The notes beneath the pieces are model-generated. The model was not told the DNA's origin and did no database searches. It worked only from the letters and a program-made list of their open reading frames with translations. The position numbers and the translations under genes are program-made. Below are positions 41,859 to 51,058 of a stretch of DNA of 64,000 nucleotides, one piece after another (the first letter of the stretch is position 1; each line of letters starts with the position of its first letter). The stretch comes from Akkermansiaceae bacterium. Lineage in GTDB: Bacteria; Verrucomicrobiota; Verrucomicrobiia; Verrucomicrobiales; Akkermansiaceae. Location: positions 1 through 64,000 of the forward strand of contig CAJJBR010000002.1 in assembly GCA_905182475.1 (NCBI GenBank), read 5' to 3'.

Positions 41859-44800
41859 TTAGGAAACGCTCCGGTTCTGCCTGCCGATGACGAGGGCGGT
41901 GATGGCACCGCATCCTACGAAAACCCCGAAGAGGAGCCAGCCGCAGAACTTCATGGTTTCGAGGGGTTCCTCGTCAAAGGGGATTGGCTTTTCAAGCGCG
42001 AGGAAGACGTGACGCGGTCGTTTGTTACGGTAGTCGTTGCGGAAGGTTTCTGCCTCACGGACGAGGAGGTCGATGCGTTCGTTGACGAAAAAAGAGTAGG
42101 TCGGTTTCACGCCATCGCCATCGGGCCAGACTTTCATGGTGGAGACCTCTACGGGTGTGCCGCGATCAACCATGCGGCGGATGCGGTTCACGAGTTGCCG
42201 GGCTTCCGGTTCACTCTTCGCACCGGATGCGAGGAGACGGCGTAGGCCTTCCTTGGCCATCTCGAAACGCTCGATTTGTGCTTCGTCGAGATCTCCATCA
42301 TAATCGCGGGCTCGTTCAATTTTCCGTTGGAGGCGGATGCGCTGGAGCTCGAATGGATTGCGTGTGGCTTGGGCGATAAGCATGCCCTCGAAGGCATAAC
42401 GGAGTGGCATCACGCGGGCGGGGACGGGGACGCCGCCGCGCTCGCGTTCAAGCTTCGCCTCATCGAACAGGCCGCGGTTCATTTCATTGTAGGGGACGAG
42501 GGCGCCAGCTAGGAGCATTTGCGGGACGAGTAGCAGGGGCACTGCGGTGAGGGCGGCGCGCTCGGTTTTCACAAGGGAGGAAACTACGAGAGCCATCCCC
42601 GTGCCAGTGAGGGCTGTTAGAGTCATCCAGATCCAGTGGTAGAGGAGGACGCCTTCGATTTCCAAAAAATGGTTCCCGACGACGAGGTATGTAAAACACT
42701 GGACTGCTGCGACTAGGCCGAGAGCGATAAATTTCGCGCTGACGTAGGAGACACCGCCGGGCTGGCAGTTCCGCTCACGACGGAGCACTGCGCGATCCCT
42801 GAGGATTTCCGTGGCAGAGTTGGTGAGGCCGAGGAACATCGCGACGGTGACACTGAGGAAAATGTATGCCGGGATGTGGAGTGCGGTGGAAAATTCGTAG
42901 GAGCCGGTTGGGGAAGACCGCAGAGTGATAGCGATCAGTGCCGCGAGGATGGGAGCTTCCAAGAATGTGCTGTAAAGGGTGCCACGGTTTCTGATTTTCG
43001 AGAGTAGGGAGCGCTGGAAGTGGGTGGCGAAAACCAGCAGGATCGCGCGGAACGGGCGGCTGGGTGTCGGCGGGACGGGGAGTCTTCCGCCGGGTTCGGT
43101 CTCGCCGAGGCGGCTTGGCGGAGCATTGTCCCGTTGGAGGGAGCGGAGCAGTGAGGCGCTTTCGTAGCGCTCTTGCCAGAAGGTCGGTGGGAAACGGCGG
43201 ACGGCTCCTCCGTGAGCTCCATCGCCGATCACGCTGAGCGGGGTTTCTAAAACATCGAAGACAAAATCTGCTCCGAGAGGGGTTTTCGCGACCAGGGACG
43301 GATGCGCGATCCCGAGTTCCTCGCAGGCTTCGCGGAAGTAGCCAACCATGCTCGCGGGTGTCCCGAAAAAAGCCAGTTTTCCACCACCGTCTAGGAGTAG
43401 GACTTTGTCGAAAAGTCGCAGGACTCCAGCGCCTGGGCGGTGCAAGGAGGCGATGACGATTTTTTCTCTCGCCAGTCCCCGCAGGGTTTCGGCGACGTGT
43501 TCGGAGTCTTTCGAGGAGAGGCCGGAGATCGGCTCGTCGAAGAGGAACACTTCCGCGCGGCTGCCGAGATCTACTCCGAGATTTAGCCTGCTTCGCTCAC
43601 CACCGGAGATCGTTTTTTGACCCGGGGATCCGACCTTTCTTCTCGCGATCCGTTGCAAGCCGAGCTCCGCGAGCATGCTGTCCACTCGTCTGTTGTGCTC
43701 GGCAAGGCCGAGGCCGGGGCGGCGCACCATGACCCCGTGTTGGAGGTGCTCGCGGACGGTGAGCTGCGGGTTCAATGCCTCTTCCTGAGGCATGTTCGCG
43801 ATGAAGGGCACCAGCTTCTTGCGGTGATCGTAGAGGGAAATTCCGTTGAGATTCACTTTCCCGCGGGTGGGCTTCCGCTGACCGGAAAGCACGGCCAGTA
43901 GGGTGCTTTTCCCGCTACCGCTGGGGCCGATGATACAGAGAGTTTCTCCGCGCCTGACCATGAAGCTGATCTGGTCGAGTGCGCGGGCATCTTTCCCGAA
44001 ATCGTGGATCAGTGCATCGACCTCAAGGGATTCGATCTGAGTTCTTTCCTCGTCGAGAAAGCCTTCGGAAAACCTGCACCGAACCGCTTGGCTACCGGAA
44101 AGCCGGATCACGGAACCATCGCGCAGGCTAGTGCTCTGACGAACCGGAAGTCCGTCCACCAATACTGTCCCGTCGGCTTCCATCACCTCCAGTTTTCCCG
44201 TGGCCCCTTGGCCATCGTAGCGGATGAAAAGAACGGTTCGTGGAGCGAGTTTCGTGCCTAGCAGAAGATCCCCGCTACCGAGTGCGCCGGGATCGTTGGA
44301 GACCAGGTATTCCTGTTTCTCCGATGCGAGCCGGAATCGACGGCCCGATTGAAGGGCCTTTTTCCTGAGGTCGTTCACCGTGAGGCTGAAGCCCGCCGAT
44401 CCGCCGATTCGTTCGTGGTAGCGGCAGGTCACAGTTTCACCTTTTTGGATAAGGCCTTTGCTGCCCACGTGCAGATCCGTATCTGCCAGCGCCTCGACCT
44501 CTGCCTCTAGCCCGAACCTGACCCTGAGTTTGCTGCCGCGAGATCTCGTCCTCTCCGCGATTAATTCTTCTTCACCCGCCTCAAGGTAAAGGGCGGGCAT
44601 GTTACCCGTTTTTCTGACATCCAGGAAAAACCGCAGGTCTTCGTAGGACATCAGCCAACCTGGGATAACGAGTTCCTGCCGCTCACGGACACGCATGAAA
44701 GCGCCAGTGGCGAGGGATTTGCCGCGCACCCAGAGAGGCACCGGGCCGGTGTTGCGGAGTAGGATGAGATCGCCCGCACGATAGATGCGAAACTCCTGCA

Positions 44801-45416
44801 CCCCTGATGCGGGAGGCAACATCACATCCGCTTCCTTTCCCCCGAAGACCAGCTTCTCGAACGGCAGGTCCGCGTCTTTGATCTCCTCGCCCTCGCCGCG
44901 CATTTCACGGAGGATGGCCGAGCCGACCTCGGGTTGCCCGAGCCGCCTCATGAAAATTTCAAAGCTGGCGCGGCTCCTCTCCGATCTTCCCGCCGCATCC
45001 ACTAGGGTGAAGAGCTGGAGTCCAACGGAAAGCTTCCCGGTATCATCCAGGCTCTTGCGAAGATCGTTGGCGAGGCCTTGGAGGGGTTTCGGGCTTTTCA
45101 CCGCCTTTCTCAATCTCCTCGTCAGCCATGCGTGGTCTACTTCGGGAAACGCGCTACGCAGCATGTCGAGGATTAGATCCGCCTCTACCGGGCTGAGTAT
45201 GTCATCAAGTGTAGCGAAGGCTGCAAACGCATCCACCAAAGCGCCAACTTGGGCCTGCGAGCGTTCCCCACTACTGCGGAAGCGTCCCGCTCCGGGAAAC
45301 CATCCCGGTAGGCGGTTTGCTGCGGTGGATTGGCGCGGCGCGGTGGATTTCACCTGCGATTTCGGCTCCTCACCCGGCTTCACGTCCGCCCCTTTGTTCT
45401 CGCCGTCACCTGCCAT
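41859..45416 (-). CDS. TerB-like / FHA-like / ABC ATPase / ABC-2 permease fusion protein
   Basis: About 1185 residues. The start is ATG 45416, chosen because AAGGAGGG lies 4 bases upstream; the frame is open 27 codons further. After a disordered, charged N-terminus comes a TerB-like helical domain (residues about 65-175; LSPVEADLILDMLRSAFPEV). A beta-rich part follows with an FHA-like segment (VLVDGLPVRQSTSLRDGSVI). The ABC ATPase has Walker A GPSGSGKST, Q-loop MPQEEALNPQLTV, signature SGGERSRL, Walker B VFLFDEP and H-loop SLHRP, closest to ABCG/White-type. An ABC-2-type membrane domain (PAYIFLSVTVAMFLGLTNSA, VPLLLVPQMLLAGALVPY) and a last C-terminal helix complete it. It is a half-transporter that presumably dimerises; the substrate is unknown. 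Confidence 0.85.
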   Translation of the reverse strand: MAGDGENKGADVKPGEEPKSQVKSTAPRQSTAANRLPGWFPGAGRFRSSGERSQAQVGALVDAFAAFATLDDILSPVEADLILDMLRSAFPEVDHAWLTRRLRKAVKSPKPLQGLANDLRKSLDDTGKLSVGLQLFTLVDAAGRSERSRASFEIFMRRLGQPEVGSAILREMRGEGEEIKDADLPFEKLVFGGKEADVMLPPASGVQEFRIYRAGDLILLRNTGPVPLWVRGKSLATGAFMRVRERQELVIPGWLMSYEDLRFFLDVRKTGNMPALYLEAGEEELIAERTRSRGSKLRVRFGLEAEVEALADTDLHVGSKGLIQKGETVTCRYHERIGGSAGFSLTVNDLRKKALQSGRRFRLASEKQEYLVSNDPGALGSGDLLLGTKLAPRTVLFIRYDGQGATGKLEVMEADGTVLVDGLPVRQSTSLRDGSVIRLSGSQAVRCRFSEGFLDEERTQIESLEVDALIHDFGKDARALDQISFMVRRGETLCIIGPSGSGKSTLLAVLSGQRKPTRGKVNLNGISLYDHRKKLVPFIANMPQEEALNPQLTVREHLQHGVMVRRPGLGLAEHNRRVDSMLAELGLQRIARRKVGSPGQKTISGGERSRLNLGVDLGSRAEVFLFDEPISGLSSKDSEHVAETLRGLAREKIVIASLHRPGAGVLRLFDKVLLLDGGGKLAFFGTPASMVGYFREACEELGIAHPSLVAKTPLGADFVFDVLETPLSVIGDGAHGGAVRRFPPTFWQERYESASLLRSLQRDNAPPSRLGETEPGGRLPVPPTPSRPFRAILLVFATHFQRSLLSKIRNRGTLYSTFLEAPILAALIAITLRSSPTGSYEFSTALHIPAYIFLSVTVAMFLGLTNSATEILRDRAVLRRERNCQPGGVSYVSAKFIALGLVAAVQCFTYLVVGNHFLEIEGVLLYHWIWMTLTALTGTGMALVVSSLVKTERAALTAVPLLLVPQMLLAGALVPYNEMNRGLFDEAKLERERGGVPVPARVMPLRYAFEGMLIAQATRNPFELQRIRLQRKIERARDYDGDLDEAQIERFEMAKEGLRRLLASGAKSEPEARQLVNRIRRMVDRGTPVEVSTMKVWPDGDGVKPTYSFFVNERIDLLVREAETFRNDYRNKRPRHVFLALEKPIPFDEEPLETMKFCGWLLFGVFVGCGAITALVIGRQNRSVS

Positions 45417-45420
45417 TGCT

Positions 45421-45428
45421 CCCTCCTT
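45421..45428 (-). promoter_or_regulatory. Strong Shine-Dalgarno sequence of the ABC fusion gene
   Basis: AAGGAGGG, 4 bases before ATG 45416. This is the best Shine-Dalgarno match noted in the window, where most genes have none visible, and it decides the start of this gene. Confidence 0.75.
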
Positions 45429-45508
45429 TCTGCCAGACCCCACCGTCTCCCGCAAGCCTTCGCGTAGGGCTTGACCGCAGGTCCGTGACTTCATCACATA
45501 CTTTGATC

Positions 45509-45859
45509 ATGTCTCCCGCCGCCCTCAGCAAGCTCCTGCTTTCCCTTCCCCATGTGGTGGAGGACACACCCTTTGGCCCGGAGACCCTCGTCCAGAAGGT
45601 CGGTGGGAAAATGTTCGCCCTCTATTCTCCGGGAGGCGAACCGCTACGCATGAACTTGAAGTGCGACCCCGCCCGCGCGCTCGAACTCCGCGAGCAATAC
45701 GAATCCATCATCCCGGGCTACCACATGAACAAGCGCCACTGGAACACCCTCATCCTCGACGGCTCGCTTCCTGCAGCCTTGGTGAAGGAGCTGATCGAGC
45801 ACTCCTACGGACTGGTGTTCGCTTCTCTGTCGAAAAAGGTGCGTGAGAGCCTTTCCTGA
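45509..45859 (+). CDS. MmcQ/YjbR family protein
   Basis: 116 residues from ATG 45509. The pattern ETLVQKVGGKMFALYSPGGE then MNLKCDPARALELREQYESI and IIPGYHMNKRHWNTLILDGS is diagnostic of the YjbR/CyaY-like fold family. The conserved HMNKRHWNT segment is intact. YjbR proteins are small DNA-binding-like proteins of uncertain role. The gene is divergent from the ABC fusion gene (gap 92 bases); the following enzyme gene starts 112 bases later. Confidence 0.85.
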   Translation: MSPAALSKLLLSLPHVVEDTPFGPETLVQKVGGKMFALYSPGGEPLRMNLKCDPARALELREQYESIIPGYHMNKRHWNTLILDGSLPAALVKELIEHSYGLVFASLSKKVRESLS

Positions 45860-45971
45860 CTCACAGGAAATCCCCGAAAAACTTGCAATCCGTCCCCACT
45901 CGCCCGAACACTCTTGCCGCAGAGGTTCGCTCTTCTTTAGGCTCAAACCTCCTCGCTCACATCTCTCTATT

Positions 45972-47195
45972 ATGAAAAATATCCTCATCATCGGAGCCGG
46001 CGGGGTCGGCAGTGTCGTCGCCCATAAATGCGCCATGCTTTCCGGCACGTTCGGAGAAATCACCCTCGCCTCCCGCACCCTTTCGAAATGCGATGACATC
46101 GCCGCCTCGGTAAAAAGCCGCACCGGGAAGATCATAGCCACCACCAAGGTCGATGCCGACAACGCCGATGAAACCGCCGCACTCATCGAAAAAACCGGCG
46201 CGAAGTTACTCATCAACGTCGCCCTTCCCTACCAGGATCTCAACCTCATGGACGCCTGCCTCAAGGCGGGGATCGATTATATGGATACCGCGAATTACGA
46301 GCCGCTTGATGTCGCAAAATTCGAGTATTCTTGGCAGTGGGAGTATCAGAAAAAATTCGAGCAAGCCGGCCTCTCCGCCTTGCTCGGCTCCGGCTTCGAC
46401 CCCGGTGTGACCAACGTTTTCACCGCATGGGCGCTCAAGCACCAATTCGATGAGATCCACACCCTCGACATCATCGACGTGAACGGCGGCGACCACGGCC
46501 ACGCCTTCGCTACGAATTTCAACCCGGAGATCAACATCCGCGAGGTCACCGCCGAGTGCCGCCACTGGGAGGACGGCAAATTCGTCGAGACCGCCCCAAT
46601 GTCAATGCACCAGCCTTTCACCTGTCCGCAGGAAGTCGGCACTTACGAGATTTACCGCATGTATCACGAGGAGCTGGAGTCCTTGGTGAAACATATCCCC
46701 ACGATCAAGCGAGCGCAGTTCTGGATGTCGTTTTCCCAGAATTACATCAACCACCTCCAAGTCCTCCAGAACGTCGGCATGACCCGCATCGACGAGGTGG
46801 ATTATAACGGCGTGAAAATCGTCCCTCTTCAGTTTCTCAAAGCGGTTCTACCGAATCCTGGCGACCTCGGCGAAACTACCAAGGGCAGAACTTGCATTGG
46901 CAATGTCATCACCGGTGTGAAAGACGGGAAACCGAAGGCGATCTACATCTACAACATCTGTGACCACGAAAAATGTTTCGAGGAAGTTGGCTCCCAAGCA
47001 ATCTCATACACCACCGGTGTCCCCGCCATGATTGGCGCGAAGCAGATGCTCGAAGGCGGCTGGAGCAAGCCAGGAGTCTGGAATATCGAGCAACACGATC
47101 CCGACAGCTTCATGGCGGATCTCAATGAAAACGGCCTGCTGTGGCAGTATGTCGAGCTAACTCCGGAGCAGGCGGCGGGGTTTCAGGTGGCATAA
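45972..47195 (+). CDS. Saccharopine dehydrogenase-family enzyme, carboxynorspermidine synthase-like
   Basis: 407 residues from ATG 45972 (MKNILIIGAGGVGSVVAHKC), where the Rossmann motif GAGGVG sits. The frame is open 43 codons upstream, but without similarity. DIAASVKSRTGKIIATTKVD and LINVALPYQDLNLMDACLKA, then DYMDTANYEP and LGSGFDPGVTNVF, match the Lys9/CASDH group. Carboxynorspermidine synthase reductively condenses aspartate semialdehyde with diaminopropane or putrescine in the alternative spermidine pathway. The decarboxylase NspC is not in the window. A lysine-metabolism role cannot be excluded. Confidence 0.85.
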   Translation: MKNILIIGAGGVGSVVAHKCAMLSGTFGEITLASRTLSKCDDIAASVKSRTGKIIATTKVDADNADETAALIEKTGAKLLINVALPYQDLNLMDACLKAGIDYMDTANYEPLDVAKFEYSWQWEYQKKFEQAGLSALLGSGFDPGVTNVFTAWALKHQFDEIHTLDIIDVNGGDHGHAFATNFNPEINIREVTAECRHWEDGKFVETAPMSMHQPFTCPQEVGTYEIYRMYHEELESLVKHIPTIKRAQFWMSFSQNYINHLQVLQNVGMTRIDEVDYNGVKIVPLQFLKAVLPNPGDLGETTKGRTCIGNVITGVKDGKPKAIYIYNICDHEKCFEEVGSQAISYTTGVPAMIGAKQMLEGGWSKPGVWNIEQHDPDSFMADLNENGLLWQYVELTPEQAAGFQVA

Positions 47196-47260
47196 CGGAA
47201 CGCGGACTTTAGTCCGCCGCGCCTTGGAAATTGTGGTCTGCGGACTAAAGTCCGCGCTCC
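47195..47260. repeat. Palindromic repeat copy 3, inverted pair between convergent genes
   Basis: The 23-base repeat (47195-47217) begins on the last base of the stop codon of the preceding gene, and an inverted partner GCGGACTAAAGTCCGCG lies at 47240-47256. The pair fills most of the 72 bases before the end of yebC and could form a hairpin read by transcripts from either side. Confidence 0.85.
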
Positions 47261-47267
47261 ATTCTTA

Positions 47268-47978
47268 CTACCCAAGGTTGGTATAAACCGCCTGGACGTC
47301 GTCGTCGTCCTCGATCTTGTCGAGGAGGTCTTCGATATCGACCATCTGCTCCTCGGTCAGCTCGATAGGCTGCGTTGGTAGGCGCTGAAGGCCGGATTTG
47401 GTGGTTTCGATTCCCATTTCCTCGACTGCGGAGTTGAGGTTGTTGAACGCCGTATAGTCACCGATGAGGGAAACCACGCCGTCATCCACGGACATTTCTT
47501 CAAGACCGTGGTCAATGAGTTCTAATTCCAGTTCCTCGAGATCCTTTGCTTCCGGGACGGGGAATTCGATGACTGTCTTGCGGTCGAACATGAAGTTCAG
47601 CGAGCCGCTTGGTGCGATCTCCCCACCGTTTTTTCCGAGGATGACTTTGAGATTGCCGACGGAGCGGTTGGTGTTGTCAGTGGCGCACTCGACAACATAA
47701 AGGGAGCCATGCGGCCCTTTTGCTTCGTAGGTTACCTCAGTAAGTTCAGAAGCGTCGCTTCCAGCCGCGCGTTTGATCGCGTTCTCGATGTTTTCCTTGG
47801 AAAGGTTCTGCGCTTTCGCGTTTTGGATCGCTACGCGCAGGGGGGCGTTGGACTCAGGCTCCGGGCCGCCGTTCTTCGCGGCCATGGTGATGGATTTCGC
47901 CAGTTTCGGGAAAATCTTGGACATGGAAGCCCAGCGGGACTCCTTTGCCCGTCTCCTACATTCGAAATGCCTGCCCAT
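47268..47978 (-). CDS. yebC: YebC/PmpR/TACO1-family regulator
   Basis: 236 residues. MGRHFECRRRAKESRWASMS then KIFPKLAKSITMAAKNGGPE corresponds to the conserved N-terminal region, in the variant form used by this phylum. NAPLRVAIQNAKAQNLSKEN and ENAIKRAAG, then YEAKGPHGSLYVVECATDN and FDRKTVIEFP complete the family match. YebC proteins bind DNA or ribosomes and have been linked both to transcription control and to relief of stalling at polyproline. The gene follows dnaN by 9 bases on the same strand, so they are probably co-transcribed. Confidence 0.9.
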   Translation of the reverse strand: MGRHFECRRRAKESRWASMSKIFPKLAKSITMAAKNGGPEPESNAPLRVAIQNAKAQNLSKENIENAIKRAAGSDASELTEVTYEAKGPHGSLYVVECATDNTNRSVGNLKVILGKNGGEIAPSGSLNFMFDRKTVIEFPVPEAKDLEELELELIDHGLEEMSVDDGVVSLIGDYTAFNNLNSAVEEMGIETTKSGLQRLPTQPIELTEEQMVDIEDLLDKIEDDDDVQAVYTNLG

Positions 47979-47987
47979 GGCGTAGGA

Positions 47988-49085
47988 TTAGTTGGTCACG
48001 CGCATCGGCATGAGCACGTAGAGGAATGAGCCGTCGATGCGGAGGACGCCCGGGCTCATTTCATCAATGAGGTCGAGGTAAACGTTGTCCGTGTCGAGAG
48101 CGCGAAGAGGGGCTTGCAGGAACTCCGGGTTGAATGCGATTTGCATTTCCGGGCCGGTGTAGCCGACTTCGAGAGTTTCCTGTGCCTCACCAACGTCTGG
48201 CGAGTTCGCAGTAACCTCGATTTGGTTCTCGGTGAAGATGAGCTTCACGGAGTTCGACTTGTCGGAGGAAAGGAGGGAAACGCGGCGGGTGGTCTCGAGG
48301 AGATGCTCGCGAGAAATGATCACACGCTCATTGCTATCGCCCGGGATGACCTGGCGGTAGTTCGGGTAGTTTCCTTCGATCAGCTTGCTGGCGAGGAAAG
48401 TATCGCCGACGGTGAAGGAGATCTGACTGTCGCTGAGCTTCACCACGACCTCACCGGCATCACCGAGGAGACGCTGGATTTCGCTGACTGCTTTGGAAGG
48501 GATGATCACGTCGGTCTCATGGGAGGCCGGGAATTCAAGATCCATGTCTGCCATTGCGAGGCGGCGTCCGTCTGTAGCTACTAGGGCGAGCTTGCCTTCC
48601 CGGAAGGAAGCGAAGATGCCGTTAAGCACGTAGCGGGTTTCGTCCGTGGAGATCGCGAAAGCCGTTTTCTTAAGGCCGTTTTTCAGATCTGCTTGTGGGA
48701 TGTTGAAAGTCTTCGCGCCCTCGAAATCAGGGAGCGGAGGGAATTCGGAATCGCTGAGTCCGATAATCTTGAAAGTGGAAGGGCCGCTCTTGATCGTTGC
48801 ATAGTTTTTCGCATCGACGGTGACCTCTACTTCGCTAGACGGCAGCTCTTTCACGATACTGACGAGGCGCTTGGCTGGGAGAGTGGTCGCGCCTTCCTTA
48901 TCGATCTGGGCTTCCACCGATCCGGTGATGCCCACGTCGAGGTCGGTAGTGGTAAAGACCAGGCGGCCATCTTTTGCGACCAACAGGACGTTGGAGAGAA
49001 TTGGGAGGGTGGTTCGGGAACTCACCACGTGTTGCACCTTCTGCAAACCTTCCAGGAAAACGTCTTTGGAAATACTAAACTTCAT
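47988..49085 (-). CDS. dnaN: DNA polymerase III sliding clamp
   Basis: 365 residues from ATG 49085 (MKFSISKDVFLEGLQKVQHV); the frame is open 23 codons upstream but family length supports this start. The three clamp domains are visible: PILSNVLLVAKDGRLVFTTT in the first, RYVLNGIFASFREGKLALVA with DGRRLAMADM in the second, and FNPEFLQAPLRALDTDNVYL and the C-terminal YVLMPMRV in the third. The homodimer ring tethers polymerases to DNA. No dnaA or recF lies next to it, and I saw no cluster of DnaA boxes in the upstream 226 bases, so this is not evidently at the chromosome origin. Confidence 0.95.
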   Translation of the reverse strand: MKFSISKDVFLEGLQKVQHVVSSRTTLPILSNVLLVAKDGRLVFTTTDLDVGITGSVEAQIDKEGATTLPAKRLVSIVKELPSSEVEVTVDAKNYATIKSGPSTFKIIGLSDSEFPPLPDFEGAKTFNIPQADLKNGLKKTAFAISTDETRYVLNGIFASFREGKLALVATDGRRLAMADMDLEFPASHETDVIIPSKAVSEIQRLLGDAGEVVVKLSDSQISFTVGDTFLASKLIEGNYPNYRQVIPGDSNERVIISREHLLETTRRVSLLSSDKSNSVKLIFTENQIEVTANSPDVGEAQETLEVGYTGPEMQIAFNPEFLQAPLRALDTDNVYLDLIDEMSPGVLRIDGSFLYVLMPMRVTN

Positions 49086-49311
49086 AATCTGTGGGCACGA
49101 CTGTGCTTGAGGCGAGTTTCCGTTTTCAAAACACCTTGGCAAGCATTCAGTCACTGGAAACCCAAGATAATTGCGATGAAACCACTACATGTGGTATTAG
49201 GCGGGTGAAATGGACACATCTAACGGTTTTCTTCAGAGATTTACACCAAAAGTATCACGGTTGCACAATTTCGCCTCGCCCCGAACCCCTAGCAGCGGAT
49301 AGATTCCGCGC

Positions 49312-49887
49312 ATGAACCGCCTTCTGCCTATGACACTGATCCTTTTGCTGCTCGTCGTATTCCGCATTGTCGGCAGCGCGTTTCCGGAATCGATTCCGAA
49401 CTTCCAACCACTTGCCGCACTATTCTTCTGTGGGGCAATCATGGCTAAGGGCTGGAAAGGGTGGGCGATTCCTCTCGCTGCATGGCTGGTTACATATCCC
49501 GCTCCGGCTATCCTGCAGGGGAATGCTTCCTACCTGACTGCCGGCGTCCTCATCACTACGGCACTCGCTTTTGCGGTCATCTTTTTCATCGGGAAATCCC
49601 TTTCCGGACGTGACACCGGCGTTCTTCTGCTCGGATCGGTCGGAGCCGCCATCGCTTTCCATCTAGTTACCAACGGCGCAGCGTGGATGTTCAGCCCGCT
49701 TTACCCGAAGTCACCCCTCGGCCTCTGGCAGTCACTTTGGATGGGCCCTGTCGGCAGTCCTATTCCAAGTTGGATTTTCCTCCGCAACATGGTCGGCGCG
49801 AACCTGCTGTTCACTACTATTTTCCTTTCTGCCCGTTTCGCAATCCCGCAATTTTCCGCAAACTCGGAGCCCGTCACAGCCAGATAA
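49312..49887 (+). CDS. DUF6580-family membrane protein
   Basis: 191 residues with about five hydrophobic segments: LPMTLILLLLVVFRIVGSA, FQPLAALFFCGAIM, WAIPLAAWLVTYPAPAIL, TAGVLITTALAFAVIFFIG and LLLGSVGAAIAFHLVTNGAA. The NFQPLAALFFCGAI and FHLVTNGAAWMFSPLYPKSP patterns match DUF6580, which is related to ECF-type transporter S components. Substrate unknown. It precedes pdhA by 63 bases, but a common transcript is uncertain. Confidence 0.75.
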   Translation: MNRLLPMTLILLLLVVFRIVGSAFPESIPNFQPLAALFFCGAIMAKGWKGWAIPLAAWLVTYPAPAILQGNASYLTAGVLITTALAFAVIFFIGKSLSGRDTGVLLLGSVGAAIAFHLVTNGAAWMFSPLYPKSPLGLWQSLWMGPVGSPIPSWIFLRNMVGANLLFTTIFLSARFAIPQFSANSEPVTAR

Positions 49888-49950
49888 AACTTGCCGTCCG
49901 TCCTCTACGCTTTTAACCAACACCCGGATTTATCCCATCAATAGCTTCCC

Positions 49951-51009
49951 ATGTCCGATCTGAATTTCGCCAACTCGCCAATCAACCAGTCACTCACCCC
50001 CGAGAGAAAGATCGAGCTCTACACGCAGATGGTGCGTATCCGGCGCTTCGAGCAGGCTTCGATGAAACAATACGCCGCCGACAAGATGGGCGGTTTTCTC
50101 CATCTTTACATCGGACAGGAATCCGTTGCCGTTGGAACGCTCTCGCTTTGCGGTGAACACGATCACAACATCACTGCCTACCGTTGCCACGCACACGCCC
50201 TAGCCTCTGGCATGAGCATGGACGAGTGCATGGCGGAAATGTTCGGCAAGCAAACCGGTTGCTCCAAGGGCAAGGGTGGCTCAATGCACTTTTTCGCTCC
50301 CGATAAGAACTTCTGGGGTGGCCACGGCATCGTAGCCGGACAGACCCCGCTTGGCCTCGGCCTCGCATACGGGCTAAAATACCTTGAGAGAGAAGGCTGC
50401 TGCCTCTGCTTCCTTGGTGATGGTGCGGTCAACCAAGGCGCTTTCCACGAGTCCCTGAACATCGCCTCACTTTTCGGAATCCCCGTGGTTTACGTGATTG
50501 AAAACAACGGCTACTCCATGGGCACCTCACAAGAACGCTCGTCCGCCTTCAACGGTTGCCTCGCCCAGCGCGCTGAAGCCTACGCGATCGAGTGGGACGT
50601 CGTTGACGGCTCCGATATTTACGAGGTTCGTGCGAAAGCCAACATCGCCATGGAGCGCGCTCGCAAGGAGCACAAGCCAACTGTCCTCGAGATCGACACC
50701 TACCGCTACTACGGCCACTCCGTCGCCGATGCGAACCATAAGGTCTACCGGACACCCGAGGATATCCAAGCTTACAAGGACAACCACGACCCGATCAACG
50801 TGTTCCGCAACAAGCTCCTCGAAGAAGGGGTCTTGAACGAAGAGTTGATCAACAAGATCAACGCCGCAGCCAAGGACGAGACCGCAGCCGCCGTGAAATT
50901 CGCCGAGGACTCCCCGGCTCCGACCATCGCAGATATTTCCACGGACGTTTACTGGGAAACCGACAACGACACCGAGGCCTCAAAAATCGGTCATCACTTC
51001 TTCTCCTGA
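49951..51009 (+). CDS. pdhA: Pyruvate dehydrogenase E1 component, alpha subunit
   Basis: 352 residues of the E1-alpha family. MVRIRRFEQASMKQYAADKM and GFLHLYIGQESVAVG open the protein. The thiamine-diphosphate motif is GDGAVNQGAFHESLNIASLF followed by VIENN (GDG-x26-NN). The phosphorylation-loop-like region YRYYGHSVADANHKVYRTPE follows. The subunit pairs with E1 beta, 49 bases downstream, to decarboxylate pyruvate (or possibly a branched 2-oxoacid) and pass the acetyl group to E2. The size and the GGSMHFFAPDKNFWGGHGIV segment favour pyruvate. E2 is not adjacent; E3 is at 57003. Confidence 0.92.
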   Translation: MSDLNFANSPINQSLTPERKIELYTQMVRIRRFEQASMKQYAADKMGGFLHLYIGQESVAVGTLSLCGEHDHNITAYRCHAHALASGMSMDECMAEMFGKQTGCSKGKGGSMHFFAPDKNFWGGHGIVAGQTPLGLGLAYGLKYLEREGCCLCFLGDGAVNQGAFHESLNIASLFGIPVVYVIENNGYSMGTSQERSSAFNGCLAQRAEAYAIEWDVVDGSDIYEVRAKANIAMERARKEHKPTVLEIDTYRYYGHSVADANHKVYRTPEDIQAYKDNHDPINVFRNKLLEEGVLNEELINKINAAAKDETAAAVKFAEDSPAPTIADISTDVYWETDNDTEASKIGHHFFS

Positions 51010-51058
51010 TCCCTCTTCCCTCAATTTCTAATTTCCAATCCCAAATACCTTTTCTCCA

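Noticed and set aside
49086-49311. Chromosome replication origin next to dnaN
   Set aside because: No TTATNCACA-type DnaA boxes were seen, and dnaA, recF and gyrB are not adjacent.
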